This document shows, piece after piece, positions 19,301 to 27,668 of a stretch of DNA of 46,145 nucleotides (position 1 is its first letter; the number at the start of each line of letters is the position of its first letter). The position numbers were made by a program, and so were the translations under genes. This DNA comes from Stenotrophomonas maltophilia (lineage in GTDB: Bacteria; Pseudomonadota; Gammaproteobacteria; Xanthomonadales; Xanthomonadaceae), in assembly GCF_013464915.1 (NCBI RefSeq), contig NZ_RAVT01000046.1, forward strand, positions 2 to 46,146, written 5' to 3'. The notes beneath the pieces are model-generated. The model ran no database searches. It was given only the letters and a program-made list of their open reading frames with translations, and was not told the DNA's origin.

Positions 19301-19946
19301 CCAGCGCCTCGGCATCGCGGCCGGCAGCGAACAGCATCTGCGACAGCGCCTGCAGCAATGGCACATTGCCGGGATAACTGCGGTCCAGTCCGCTCAGCGC
19401 GCGGATCGCCTGTGCACGCCCATCCGCCTGGGCGCCGCGCAGGCGCCAGTACTCCAGGCCCAGCTGCAGGCCGGGCGGATCATCGTTGAACAGGCGTCGG
19501 TAGATCGCCAGCGCTTCGGCGCTGCGACCACCGGCAGCGAACAGACGCGCCTGCTGCAGATCCTGCTGCAGGTCACCGCGATAGGCCTGCCAGAGGCGTT
19601 CGCCGGCGGCCAGTTCACGCGTGCCCGTGCCGATCTCGCGCAGGCGCTTCAGGGTCGCCTCGGCATCCTGCAGCTTCTGCTGCGACAGCTGCACTTCCAG
19701 GATCGCCACCAGCGTGCCGCGATCATCCGGTGCCAGCATGCGCAGCCGCGCCAGCGCGTCTTCGATCAGGCTCTGGCGACCGGTGGCCTCGCCAATGCGC
19801 ACCTGCTGCAGCAACCACTGGCGCTGCTCGGCGACGGTTCCGCCCGGTGTATCGGGCAGGGCCTGCGCCGCGCAGGGCCCGGCACCGGCCAGTCCCAACA
19901 GGACCAGGCCGGAAGCGGTGACCAGCGGATGCCGCGTGCGTGCCAT
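16365..19946 (-). CDS. bcsC: Cellulose export outer-membrane protein BcsC
   Basis: Guides cellulose through periplasm and outer membrane. 1193 aa from ATG 19946, overlapping the bcsB TGA by 1 nt. The signal peptide begins MARTRHPLVTASGLVLLGLAG. A long alpha-solenoid of TPR-like repeats follows to about residue 780 (for example LLGGLGMSLMRQGRREQAINYFQRA). The C-terminal part from about 830 is the beta-barrel BcsC domain (GTPGVSRLSRDTRIAHLDAPF, FDIGHTPSNYVVGNWLGGV, GISWGGVTANGVTFSLGYDQ). It ends ...LPVSPLVPYGEFR. Length is close to E. coli BcsC (about 1150). Confidence 0.95.
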   Translation of the reverse strand: MARTRHPLVTASGLVLLGLAGAGPCAAQALPDTPGGTVAEQRQWLLQQVRIGEATGRQSLIEDALARLRMLAPDDRGTLVAILEVQLSQQKLQDAEATLKRLREIGTGTRELAAGERLWQAYRGDLQQDLQQARLFAAGGRSAEALAIYRRLFNDDPPGLQLGLEYWRLRGAQADGRAQAIRALSGLDRSYPGNVPLLQALSQMLFAAGRDAEALAALQRMGRNPEARGMAADAEWAYLKDQPADDRSVRRLQDFITRNPTFADIALVRERYTDQHKRVSDPAWRAGLRGQQLLDAGRNEEAERAFLQALRGYPREPDLLGGLGMSLMRQGRREQAINYFQRAVQATPAGDSNDKWRDLIASTRYWLQLDQADAALAAGRLDEAERLYTQARRQQPRDVTAALGLVDVAVARGDDAAAERQLQVARRMAPNDANVIRKLVQLYGRTDPQRLEAFINALPAAQRRLYAEDLRQLQISRLRERREQALAAGDASTAITLGQQLRGELPGDAWLAYALGNELRAAGRQDEADVVVADMATHNDSAEARYAQALYLSGSDRLPQALAVLDALPQAQWDDDIRALSARLQRQQLVDHLWDLRAQGREAEAIALLQQQPPSTDNDLLMAEWARLRGDHAQALHYYQRVLAAQPGNVDAQLGQVQAWIGTGDLASARRQMHDAPPAVDDAGIGQQRQLATIWTDLREDTKALAILRALLARKAGPDAQSWRDAARLVRRDDPQQALDMYAQAMADNGLLASSQATPRDNRALTLASRETAGDDWLRRSLRSDVETLYQQENPTLTVMQDTGRRSDGTPGVSRLSRDTRIAHLDAPFAGGLGWARIEQVSFDAGRFQTDGDGAYDEDFGSCDLDLLQADNSRLRAPGCTRFVHQRRTSGAGFAVGWRTLDDRWNFDIGHTPSNYVVGNWLGGVTLNGDLGRFGWGATVSRRPMTNSLLSQAGAVDPRSGISWGGVTANGVTFSLGYDQGGRDGVWSNWSWHRLTGHNVVDNTRARAMVGWYHKLIQRPDMRLDVGTTAMYWRYQKDLGGYSLGQGGYYSPQRYASLSLPVSFAWRNDVWSVRVDGSVSVSSARTSSISRFPDQALIDRVIEQLEPQYGPLRLDEAGLYTGDSRSTGTGYRLYGAVERRLGDHFVLGAAGTLQRSRDFSPNSFQLYLRYTFKPWQGNLPLPVSPLVPYGEFR

Positions 19947-22309
19947 CAGTGCCCCGGGTCCAGGCGCTTGGCCGCGACCCAGCGCAGCGTGCGCCACAGC
20001 AGGAAGGCGACCATCAGCACCACCAGCGTGGCCAGCACCGCCAGCAACGCAGGGTGGTCGGCCAGGTGGTACCACAGCAGCAGCCACCACGGCAGCGCAC
20101 CGACGTAGTAGTGATCGCCAACGAACTGGCTGTGGATGCCCGAGGTACGCAGGATCGCCACCGAACCGGCAATGGCTTCGCGCTTGCCGGTATCGCTGAG
20201 TGCATCGTCGAGCAGGCCGTAGTCGGCGGCATTGCTGGCGGCCAGCGAAACGATGCTGCGCTGCGCATGCTTCGGCGACTGCATGCCGATGATCGCGGCA
20301 AACGGTGCCTGCGCGCTCACTGCCACTTCGGTCACCGCCGGATCGCCATCGCGGCTGCCACGGCGGGCCTGTTCCATCGCCTGCTGCGGCGAAGGCGACT
20401 GGCCATTGAGCAGGCGCGTGCGCTGGTCGTCGATCAGCAGCGACAGCTGCTGGCTGCCGCGCAGCTCGGCCGGCAGGGCGCCCAGCATCAGCAGGTCCGC
20501 ATCCAGCGCGCTGGCCTGCTTCCAGTCATCGGACAGCCGCAGGCCATAGGCCGGGTAGCCACTCTGCACGCCCAGCCCACCGATGAGGTTCAACAGCAGG
20601 CTGACCTGTGCTTCGCTGGCGCTGGGCGGCACCAGCACCACGGTCTCGGACAGATCGGCCATGCGGGTGAAGGGGAAACCGCTGAGCGCGAATGCGGACA
20701 GGTCCGGCAGGCCCATGTAGTGATGGAAGCCGGAGAAGTCGATGGTCGAGTCTTCTTCGATCGCTGCCTGCAGGTTGGGCGGCAGCACGGTCTGGCAGTG
20801 GTCGCGTTGCGCACTGCCCATCACGCTGGCGAAGTTGAAATCGAACCGCAGCTGGTTGCGGTCGCCCAGTTTGAGCGCCGGAATCAGCAGACGCCCGTCG
20901 TCGGCACCGGCATCGCCGGCCAGCACCGGCAGGCGGATTTCCTCAAGGCCCTGCTTGCCGTTGCGACGCACCAGCGGGAAGCTGGAGATGAACTGATCGT
21001 TGATCGCCACGCCCAGCCGCGACTCATCGCTGCCGAACGGCGGCGTGTAGCGGTAGCGCAGGTTCAGCGGAATGCCCTGGTTGCGCCAGATGAACAGATC
21101 CGGCGGCAGGTTGAGGTTGACCGTGATCGGCTGCGGCGACACGCCGTTGGCGTGCAGCTGCTGCGGGTAATCGAGCAATTCGGCCAGGCGGACGGCGCGG
21201 TCGGTACGCACCCAGTTCGGTGCATCGTACGGCTTGCGCGGGGCCAGCGGCTTGATCTCGTCTACGCTGACCTGGCGGCCGCGGAACAGCACGTTGCCGG
21301 CCGCCATTGCTGCCACCGCCTTCTGCAGGTCGTCATCGTTGCGGCCCAGCACCAGCAGCAGCTTGCGCTGCGGATCCTCCGGCAGCGACATCAGTTCGAT
21401 CATCGGGCCCTTGACCGGGGCATGGTTGGCGATCACCGGCGGGAACCTGCCGTTGACCGCCAGCACCACCGCGTGGCCCTTGTCCGGCAGCGTGCCGAAG
21501 CTGACCGGGAAACGCGCCTGCCGCCACCAGCCTGACAGGCTGCCGAAGTACGAGGACATCACCGCCGCCGCGCGCTGCTGTGCCAGACTGGGTGCCGCAG
21601 CGAACACCACCGGCAGTTCCAGACGTGCGGTATCGCGCGGATCGAAGAACGGCAGCGGGAAGTTGGCCAGGTCGTCCTGCATCGCCAGCGGCTGGCCGCC
21701 CAGGCGCAGCGTGCTGTTGCTGGACAGGTTGACCCACAGCGAGCTGTGCGTCGGCTCTTCGCAGATGTCGGTGTAGTGGCCGACGAACTCCAGGCGGACC
21801 TGGTTGAAATCAGCGATCAGGCGCGCGTCCAGCGGCAGCTTGGCCTGCACCGGGCGGCCCAGCTGATCGTTGCTGATCGGCACCACACCCATCATCGCGT
21901 CGTTGAGGTAGACCCGCAGGTGCGACAGGGTCGGCAACAGCGACGGTGACGGCGTGAAGCTCAGGTCCAGCTCGGCATCGCGGACCAGGCGGTCACGGCG
22001 GACCTGGAACTCGAAGGTGGTGGCATTGCGCACCCCCGACAGCAGCGTGTCCTGGCGACGCCCCAGCTGCGCGAAGGTGTTCTGCCGCTGCCAGGGCCAG
22101 GCGCTGCCCGTCCAGGTCTGCGCCAGTGCGGGCTCGGCACCGGCGGCGGGAGGTGTGGCTGGCGCGGCCGGCACGCTGGGCACCGGCGGCGCGGCAGGCG
22201 CCGTGGTGGGAGGAACCACCGGCGCCGGAGCAGGCGCGCTGTTGCCTGACGCCACGGGCAGGGCCAGCAGGGGCAACAGCAGCCAACGCAGAGAGGACGG
22301 AAGGGTCAT
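19946..22309 (-). CDS. bcsB: Cellulose synthase periplasmic regulatory subunit BcsB
   Basis: Periplasmic, membrane-anchored partner of BcsA; its C-terminal tail helix is needed for synthase activity. 787 aa. Signal peptide (MTLPSSLRWLLLPLLALPVA), then a Pro/Ala-rich linker (about 25-60), then the carbohydrate-binding/flavodoxin-like repeats (FTPSPSLLPTLSHLRVYLND, HYTDICEEPTHSSLWVNLS, DHCQTVLPPNLQAAIEEDST, with Cys pairs typical of the family). A single TM helix sits near 751-775 (LLAVLATLVVLMVAFLLW), ending RWVAAKRLDPGH. Its start overlaps the bcsA stop (ATGA). Confidence 0.96.
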   Translation of the reverse strand: MTLPSSLRWLLLPLLALPVASGNSAPAPAPVVPPTTAPAAPPVPSVPAAPATPPAAGAEPALAQTWTGSAWPWQRQNTFAQLGRRQDTLLSGVRNATTFEFQVRRDRLVRDAELDLSFTPSPSLLPTLSHLRVYLNDAMMGVVPISNDQLGRPVQAKLPLDARLIADFNQVRLEFVGHYTDICEEPTHSSLWVNLSSNSTLRLGGQPLAMQDDLANFPLPFFDPRDTARLELPVVFAAAPSLAQQRAAAVMSSYFGSLSGWWRQARFPVSFGTLPDKGHAVVLAVNGRFPPVIANHAPVKGPMIELMSLPEDPQRKLLLVLGRNDDDLQKAVAAMAAGNVLFRGRQVSVDEIKPLAPRKPYDAPNWVRTDRAVRLAELLDYPQQLHANGVSPQPITVNLNLPPDLFIWRNQGIPLNLRYRYTPPFGSDESRLGVAINDQFISSFPLVRRNGKQGLEEIRLPVLAGDAGADDGRLLIPALKLGDRNQLRFDFNFASVMGSAQRDHCQTVLPPNLQAAIEEDSTIDFSGFHHYMGLPDLSAFALSGFPFTRMADLSETVVLVPPSASEAQVSLLLNLIGGLGVQSGYPAYGLRLSDDWKQASALDADLLMLGALPAELRGSQQLSLLIDDQRTRLLNGQSPSPQQAMEQARRGSRDGDPAVTEVAVSAQAPFAAIIGMQSPKHAQRSIVSLAASNAADYGLLDDALSDTGKREAIAGSVAILRTSGIHSQFVGDHYYVGALPWWLLLWYHLADHPALLAVLATLVVLMVAFLLWRTLRWVAAKRLDPGH

Positions 22310-24930
22310 GGACGAAGCCCTGGATCAGCGGCTGGGTCAGCCGGGTGGGAAGGAAGCGGACGTTGTGGAGCAAAACTGGCCAGCCATCGCAGCAGGCGAC
22401 GGTTCCAGTGTGCCGGGCGGTCGAGGTCGAACGGTGCGAAATCACCCATCCGTCGATAGCCGCGCCAGCCCAGCACCAGCACGCTCCACAGGCTGCGCGG
22501 CAGGCTCTTGGGCTGGTAACCGGCGTGCCAGTCGAGCCAGGCATCGGCGCGGGCAAACGTGCACTGGGCGAACTCCACGCGCTGGCGTTCGTCCTCGAAC
22601 AGCAGCAGCAGGCCCAGTCGCTGGCCGACGGTGCGCTGCACCCGCGCCGGGAACGCGAATTCGCGGCGGCCCCGCCCCAGCAGCACCTGCACGCGCTGGC
22701 CCTCGGCCAGCTGTGCGTCTTCGCCGAGCTCAACGCCCACGCCATCGTTGGAGTAGTCCTGCAGCACGCCGCGCAGGCGGCGGCCATCAGGCACCTGCAG
22801 CGCCATCGGCAGGTGGGTGGTGACGCGATGCGTGCGCCGCACCTGCTGCACTTCCGCGGCCACCGCCAGCGCACCGCCGATGATCAGCAGGTTGTACAGC
22901 ACCCACAGCGAGCTGACGACCACCGTGCCGCGTTCATCGAGCGGCCCGTGCATGAAGCGCCACACGGCAAAGCACAGGCCAAGCACGTTCAGCAGCGCCA
23001 GCACCAGGTAGGGCTGCGCCACGCGCCAGTCGAATCGATCGCCGGCCTGGGTGCCACCCTTGTCGGTGACGTTGAACTTGCCGCGGCCCGGGCTGAACAG
23101 TGCCACGGTGGTGGGACGCGCGATGTACCAGGCCAGCACCGTCTCGTACACCTCGCCCCAGAACGGCCGCCGGTACTTGCCCTGGATGCGTGCGTTGGTG
23201 AGGCTGGCGTGGGCCATGTGCGGCACCACGAACAGCAGGATGGCCAGCGCCGGCGCATAGATGATGTAGACGTGCAGCAGCAGGAACGCCAGTGGTGCGG
23301 TGAGGAACACCAGGCGCGGAATGCCGGCCAGGAAATGCAGCATCGCGTTGGCGTAGCAGAAGCGCTGGAACAGGCTCAGGCCTTTGCCCAGCAGCGGGTT
23401 GTCGATGCGGAAGATCTGCACCATGCCGCGCGCCCAGCGGATGCGCTGGTTGACGTGCGCGCCGAGGCTGTCGGTGGCCAGGCCGGCCGCCTGCGGAATG
23501 CGCAGGTAGGCCGAGTTCCAGCCCTTGCGATGCAGGCGCAGCGCGGTGTGCGCATCTTCGGTGACGGTCTCGGTGGCAAACCCGCCGATGGCATCGATGG
23601 CCTCACGCCGCAGTACCGCGCAAGAGCCGCAGAAGAACGCCGCGTTCCACAGGTCGTTGCCGTCCTGCACCAGGCCGTAGAACAGCTCGCCCTCGTTGGG
23701 GTCGCTGCGGAACACCTGCAGGTTGCGTTCGAACGGATCGGCCGAGAAGAAGTGGTGCGGGGTCTGCACCAGCGCCAGTTTCGGGTCGCGCAGGAACCAG
23801 CCGCAGGTGATCTGCAGGAACGAACGCACTGGCAGGTGGTCGCTGTCGAAGATGGCCACCAGCTCACCATCGATCAGGGTCAACGCATGGTTGAGGTTGC
23901 CGGCCTTGGCGTGATGGTTGTTCGAGCGGGTGATGTAGTTGACCCCGGCACGCTCGGCGAACTCGCGGAATTCCTCACGCTTGCCATCATCGAGAATATG
24001 GATGCGCAGCTTGTCGGCCGGCCAGTCCAGGCCCATCGCCGCGTACACGGTGTGCCGCACCAGCGCTAGGTCTTCGTTGTAGGTGGGAATCAGCACATCC
24101 ACCGTCGGCCACTGGCGGATATCGGCCGGCAGCGGTGCCGGGCGGCGACGCAGCGGCCAGGCCACCTGCACGTAGCCCAGCATCAGCACCAGCCACGAAT
24201 AGGTTTCCGCCGCCAGCAGCACCACGCCACAGACCAGGTCGAAGGTGCTGTTCCAGTTCAGCGTGGCGGTATAGCGCCACCACAGGTAGCGGCAGGACAC
24301 AGTGATCGACAGCACCACCAGCACCAGCGTCGCATAGCGCCCCTGCATGCGCCGTACCAGCAGCGCGATGACCCACAGCAGCACGACGAACACGAACTGC
24401 GCCAGATAGGTGAACGGCTGGGTGACGCACAGCGCCGCCAGGCCCAGCGTGGCCAACCCGACCAGCAGGGTCAGTACGTGCCGCGAACGTGGCGACAGGC
24501 TGCCCACCTTGCGGCCGAACCAGGCCGCCACACGGCTGTTCCAGAATTCACTGGGCGCATCGCGCATGGCGCGCAGATAGCGCAGGCGGCCGCGACCGGC
24601 CGCGCCACGCAGTTCGGCAATGCGTTCGCGCCGGGCCCGGGCCAACCGTTGCCGCCTCAGCGAAGGCTGCGGTACCAACCGCACCACCGACAGCCACATG
24701 GCTTGGATCAGCAACCGCAGTGGATCGCCCGGGCGCCAGCGACGGTCGCCCTGGATCTGCGGGAAGGCGTTGCGCAGGCGCGGGGCCTGTGCCTGCCACG
24801 CCGGCCCTTCCAGGCGCAGGAACGCCCAGCCCACGCACTGCAGCAGCCACAGCAGCGACCGCGTTGGCCAGGACGCATGCACCCGTTCGCGCAGGCGCCC
24901 CCAGCCCAGGTAGTAGACGCGGGCGCCCAT
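22306..24930 (-). CDS. bcsA: Cellulose synthase catalytic subunit BcsA
   Basis: Polymerises glucose from UDP-glucose and translocates the chain across the inner membrane. 874 aa, the long enterobacterial-type form with a roughly 140-residue N-terminal extension. GT-A domain: YNED (285-288), DDG (314-316), DSD (362-364), TED (457-459) and QRIRW (495-499), the full processive GT2 set. Hydrophobic TM segments flank it (153-195, 200-217, 535-570, 640-660, 670-692). C-terminal PilZ domain: RxxxR at 698-702 (RRTHR) and DYSNDG at 725-730, the c-di-GMP-binding signature. Start at 24930 (MGARVYYLGWGRL) with GGGGG upstream; it overlaps the bcsQ stop by 1 nt. Confidence 0.97.
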   Translation of the reverse strand: MGARVYYLGWGRLRERVHASWPTRSLLWLLQCVGWAFLRLEGPAWQAQAPRLRNAFPQIQGDRRWRPGDPLRLLIQAMWLSVVRLVPQPSLRRQRLARARRERIAELRGAAGRGRLRYLRAMRDAPSEFWNSRVAAWFGRKVGSLSPRSRHVLTLLVGLATLGLAALCVTQPFTYLAQFVFVVLLWVIALLVRRMQGRYATLVLVVLSITVSCRYLWWRYTATLNWNSTFDLVCGVVLLAAETYSWLVLMLGYVQVAWPLRRRPAPLPADIRQWPTVDVLIPTYNEDLALVRHTVYAAMGLDWPADKLRIHILDDGKREEFREFAERAGVNYITRSNNHHAKAGNLNHALTLIDGELVAIFDSDHLPVRSFLQITCGWFLRDPKLALVQTPHHFFSADPFERNLQVFRSDPNEGELFYGLVQDGNDLWNAAFFCGSCAVLRREAIDAIGGFATETVTEDAHTALRLHRKGWNSAYLRIPQAAGLATDSLGAHVNQRIRWARGMVQIFRIDNPLLGKGLSLFQRFCYANAMLHFLAGIPRLVFLTAPLAFLLLHVYIIYAPALAILLFVVPHMAHASLTNARIQGKYRRPFWGEVYETVLAWYIARPTTVALFSPGRGKFNVTDKGGTQAGDRFDWRVAQPYLVLALLNVLGLCFAVWRFMHGPLDERGTVVVSSLWVLYNLLIIGGALAVAAEVQQVRRTHRVTTHLPMALQVPDGRRLRGVLQDYSNDGVGVELGEDAQLAEGQRVQVLLGRGRREFAFPARVQRTVGQRLGLLLLFEDERQRVEFAQCTFARADAWLDWHAGYQPKSLPRSLWSVLVLGWRGYRRMGDFAPFDLDRPAHWNRRLLRWLASFAPQRPLPSHPADPAADPGLRP

Positions 24931-25685
24931 CAGCGTGCCCCCGTCGCGGCCTGGCGCCGTGCGGCCTCGGCCAGGCACCACAGCACCAGGCCATCGACAT
25001 CGGCAGCGGCCAGCGAATCGGTCGCATAGCGCCCCAGTGGCTGCTTGCTGGCCAGTGCGGAGGGCACCCGCGCGTCCTCGTGCAGCGGCTGCGGCACCAG
25101 CCGCGCGCCGTGCGCGTGCAGCCACAGCTGCATCAGGTCGCGCTGCACCGGAATGACCGGATCGTAGCGGTTGGCCAGCAGCAGGCGGGTGTCATCCGGC
25201 TGCCGTTGCAGGAACACATGGCTGACCGGATCGACACAGGCCAGGCGCAGCGGCAGCGTGCAGCGCGCGTGCTGGTTGATGGCCGCAGCGTGCGCCGGCA
25301 GGCGCTGCGGCAGGTCGAACAGGATCCAGTCGAACTGGGTCTCCAGCAGCGGAATGCGCTCGGCCCAGGTGGCCGGTGCCTGCTGCAGCTGCTGTTCGAT
25401 GCGCATCGCGGCCTCGGCGTCGACACGACCATAAGGCAGCACCGCGAGACCTGCTGCGACGGCATAGGCGGCGTCACGCCAATCGGTACCGTCCAGCTGC
25501 GCGCGCGCCCAGCCGGTGTCCACGTCGACAGGCAGGCCCAGGTGCAGGCCGAGCATCTGGTCCGGGCTGCATTCGACCAGCAGCACGCGCTGCCCCTGGG
25601 CGTGCAGGCTCTGGCCCAGCGCCGCCAGCACTGTGGTGACGCCGGTTCCACCATGGATGCCCTGCAGCGACAGCAAGGTGCTCAT
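24930..25685 (-). CDS. bcsQ: Cellulose operon ParA/MinD-like protein BcsQ
   Basis: SIMIBI-class NTPase-fold protein that, with BcsR, supports assembly or polar placement of the Bcs complex. 251 aa. N-terminus TLLSLQGIHGGTGVTTVLAALG corresponds to the deviant Walker A, but both lysines of KGGxGKT are replaced (His and Val); E. coli BcsQ is similarly lysine-poor (RGGVGTT), so this is a family trait. Other matches: GWARAQLDGTDWRDAAY, DWILFDLPQ (Walker B region), QLWLHAHGARLVPQPLHEDARV, ASKQPLGRYATDSLAAAD. Overlaps bcsR by 4 nt and bcsA by 1 nt. Confidence 0.94.
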   Translation of the reverse strand: MSTLLSLQGIHGGTGVTTVLAALGQSLHAQGQRVLLVECSPDQMLGLHLGLPVDVDTGWARAQLDGTDWRDAAYAVAAGLAVLPYGRVDAEAAMRIEQQLQQAPATWAERIPLLETQFDWILFDLPQRLPAHAAAINQHARCTLPLRLACVDPVSHVFLQRQPDDTRLLLANRYDPVIPVQRDLMQLWLHAHGARLVPQPLHEDARVPSALASKQPLGRYATDSLAAADVDGLVLWCLAEAARRQAATGAR

Positions 25686-25861
25686 CGGCGCGGCTCCAGC
25701 TCGGCCAGCAACGGCCAGCGCGCCAGCGCACGGGCACGTTCCCGCTGGGCCGAGAAGTCCACATAGGGCAACCCCGGCATGTCCAGGCTGCGGCGCAGCA
25801 GGTCGATGTCATCCTCTTCCACGGACAGCGTGACCGGCACGGCAAGAATATCGGCAGGCAT
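25682..25861 (-). CDS. bcsR: Cellulose operon small regulatory protein BcsR
   Basis: 59 codons. Translation begins MPADILAVPVTLSVEEDDID and ends ALARWPLLAELEPRR. The segment DIDLLRRSLDMPGLPYVDFS followed by the RWPLLAEL motif fits BcsR (E. coli YhjR ends with the same ALxRWPLLAE motif). BcsR partners BcsQ and BcsE in the cytosolic vestibule of the enterobacterial Bcs machine. The ATG at 25861 shares its last base with the bcsG stop, and its TGA overlaps the bcsQ start (ATGA). Confidence 0.92.
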   Translation of the reverse strand: MPADILAVPVTLSVEEDDIDLLRRSLDMPGLPYVDFSAQRERARALARWPLLAELEPRR

Positions 25862-27492
25862 CAGCGGGCCTCCTCGGGGTAGGGGCTCCAGGTCTGGCTG
25901 CCCTGCAGCTGCAGCCAGGGCTTGCCGGCGTACTCGATGACCTTGGCGCCTTCGTTCTCCGATACCGATGGCGTCTGCGGCAGCCCCTTCAGCAGGCTGT
26001 CCCAGTTGCGCTCGCTCGGCGGCGACTGGGCGTTCAGCGCGTACACGCGCGACACCAGCTCGGACACCGCCAGGTAGCTGCTCGGTTCGGGGACATGACG
26101 CGGGCCGCCGGCCGCCGGTGCGCCCATGCCGATCAGCTTCACGCCCACCGGTACATGGGTGATCGATGGGCTGGGGATCTCACGCATGCCCGGAATCTGC
26201 ATGCGGTCGCCATGCAGGGCCGCGCCATGCTCGGGCACCACCACGATCATCGCGCGGCGGCCGCTCTTCTCCACCGCGTCGACGAACCCGGCCATGTCGC
26301 CCAGCACCATTTCCGCACGTGCCTTGTAGTCGGCGGCGTTGGAGCGGCCATCGGCACCAACGATACGGTTGCCATCGTGCAGCGAGATCGTGTTGTAGAA
26401 CAGCGCCACCTGCTGGCTGGACCCGGCCATCCGCTGTTTCCACCAGGCCATCAGCACATCGCCATCGCGGCGCAATGGCGACTTGTCGAAGGCCACCAGC
26501 GCAGTCGGAAATGCGCTGATATCCATCGGCTGCGCCTGCAACCCGCCGTACTGGTGCAGTTCACCGATGAAATCGTCGAAGTGACCGTCATGGTTCATCG
26601 CCAGTTCGCTCTGGAAGCCCAGATGCTGCAGGTTCGAGAACAGCTGGCACTCGGCTGGCACCGGATCGAACAGCCCGGTATGCGAGGTCTGGCCACAGCT
26701 GGCGCGCAGCAGGCGGATCGCTGCCGGACCGCTGTAGGCGGTTGCCGAGTTGAAGTCGTCGAACACCACTTCCATGTGGTCGAGCAGGTTGTTCTGGCGC
26801 AGCCCCACTTCATCCAGATCGCTCCATGCCAGCGAGCAGATGTTGAGGATGATGACGTCGAACGGTGCGCCACTGCCCGGCGCCGGGAAACCGGTCTTGA
26901 GGCTGGCCTGCTGCTGGTAGAAGCTGGCCAGCCACGCATTGAGCGTCTCGTTGTTGGCCGGCGGCAGGCTGCCACCCGAGGCGCCTCCGGCGCTGGCGGT
27001 GGCCGCGGTGGCGGTACCCTGCCCCCAGTTCCAGCCCGCCGGCACCGGTATCGCCATCACGGCCAGGCCAAGCATGCCCAGCACGCTCAGGGTGGTGATG
27101 CGCAGCCACGGCTTCAGCAGTACGTAGGCCAGCACCAGCATCGCCAGCACCGCCACCATCTGCCAGTTGATGAAGCGCTGGGCCAGCTCAAGCCAGTAGT
27201 CCGCCGAGAAGTCCAGCACGCCAGGTTGCACCAACAGGCGCCGGAACGGCGGCCACCAGGTGTCCTGGTAGTACAGGGCCACGCCCACCGGCACCGCGAC
27301 GACGGTGCGCGCGATGCGTGCCCAGCGCCAGCGCAGTGGAATCAGCAGCGCGCCCAGGAACAGCAGGTTGGGCAGGATCTTCAGATCCAGCGCGCCCATC
27401 CAGGCCAGTACCACCTTGGACAGGAAATACAGGTTCCAGCCGCGCAGGTCGGCCCAGGCAAAGGGAGATGCGGGTGCCATCTGCGGACTCAT
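25861..27492 (-). CDS. bcsG: Cellulose phosphoethanolamine transferase BcsG
   Basis: Inner-membrane enzyme that adds phosphoethanolamine from phospholipid to cellulose. 543 aa: about five N-terminal TM helices (to about residue 153), a Gly/Ala/Thr-rich linker (160-175), then a periplasmic alkaline-phosphatase-superfamily domain. Candidate zinc/catalytic residues: Cys219 in ILNICSLAW and Ser254 in TAYSGPAA, 35 residues apart, the same spacing as Cys243 and Ser278 reported for E. coli BcsG; PEHGAALHGDRMQ supplies the Glu-His site further on. Start at 27492 overlaps bcsF by 4 nt. Confidence 0.95.
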   Translation of the reverse strand: MSPQMAPASPFAWADLRGWNLYFLSKVVLAWMGALDLKILPNLLFLGALLIPLRWRWARIARTVVAVPVGVALYYQDTWWPPFRRLLVQPGVLDFSADYWLELAQRFINWQMVAVLAMLVLAYVLLKPWLRITTLSVLGMLGLAVMAIPVPAGWNWGQGTATAATASAGGASGGSLPPANNETLNAWLASFYQQQASLKTGFPAPGSGAPFDVIILNICSLAWSDLDEVGLRQNNLLDHMEVVFDDFNSATAYSGPAAIRLLRASCGQTSHTGLFDPVPAECQLFSNLQHLGFQSELAMNHDGHFDDFIGELHQYGGLQAQPMDISAFPTALVAFDKSPLRRDGDVLMAWWKQRMAGSSQQVALFYNTISLHDGNRIVGADGRSNAADYKARAEMVLGDMAGFVDAVEKSGRRAMIVVVPEHGAALHGDRMQIPGMREIPSPSITHVPVGVKLIGMGAPAAGGPRHVPEPSSYLAVSELVSRVYALNAQSPPSERNWDSLLKGLPQTPSVSENEGAKVIEYAGKPWLQLQGSQTWSPYPEEAR

Positions 27493-27668
27493 GCAGCCCT
27501 CCGCGGTGCGCGCTGGCGCACGCCGGCGCGGCGCAGGTGGCGGGGCGGCAGCCAGCGCGCGACACCGCGGCGCAGCCCGCGCCACAGCGCACCGAGCATG
27601 GCACCGAAGGGAATCATCACCAGTGCACAGGCGACGATCAGGGTCCAGAGCTGCTGGTCGGTAGTCAT
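27489..27668 (-). CDS. bcsF: Small membrane protein BcsF
   Basis: 59 codons. Begins MTTDQQLWTLIVACALVMIP, continues with FGAMLGALWRGLRRG and a very basic tail. One TM helix (about 8-27), then an Arg-rich cytoplasmic tail, the layout of E. coli BcsF (63 aa, IIVVCALIFFPLG). In E. coli BcsF recruits BcsE to the membrane and works with BcsG. Both ends overlap neighbours by 4 nt (bcsE stop/ATGA and bcsG ATG). Identity rests on position, size and the IVxCALxxxPxG pattern. Confidence 0.9.
   Translation of the reverse strand: MTTDQQLWTLIVACALVMIPFGAMLGALWRGLRRGVARWLPPRHLRRAGVRQRAPRRAA

Noticed and set aside
24930-25685. BcsQ as a broken ParA ATPase because the Walker A lysines are missing
   Set aside because: E. 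coli BcsQ lacks them too, so this is a family property rather than damage.
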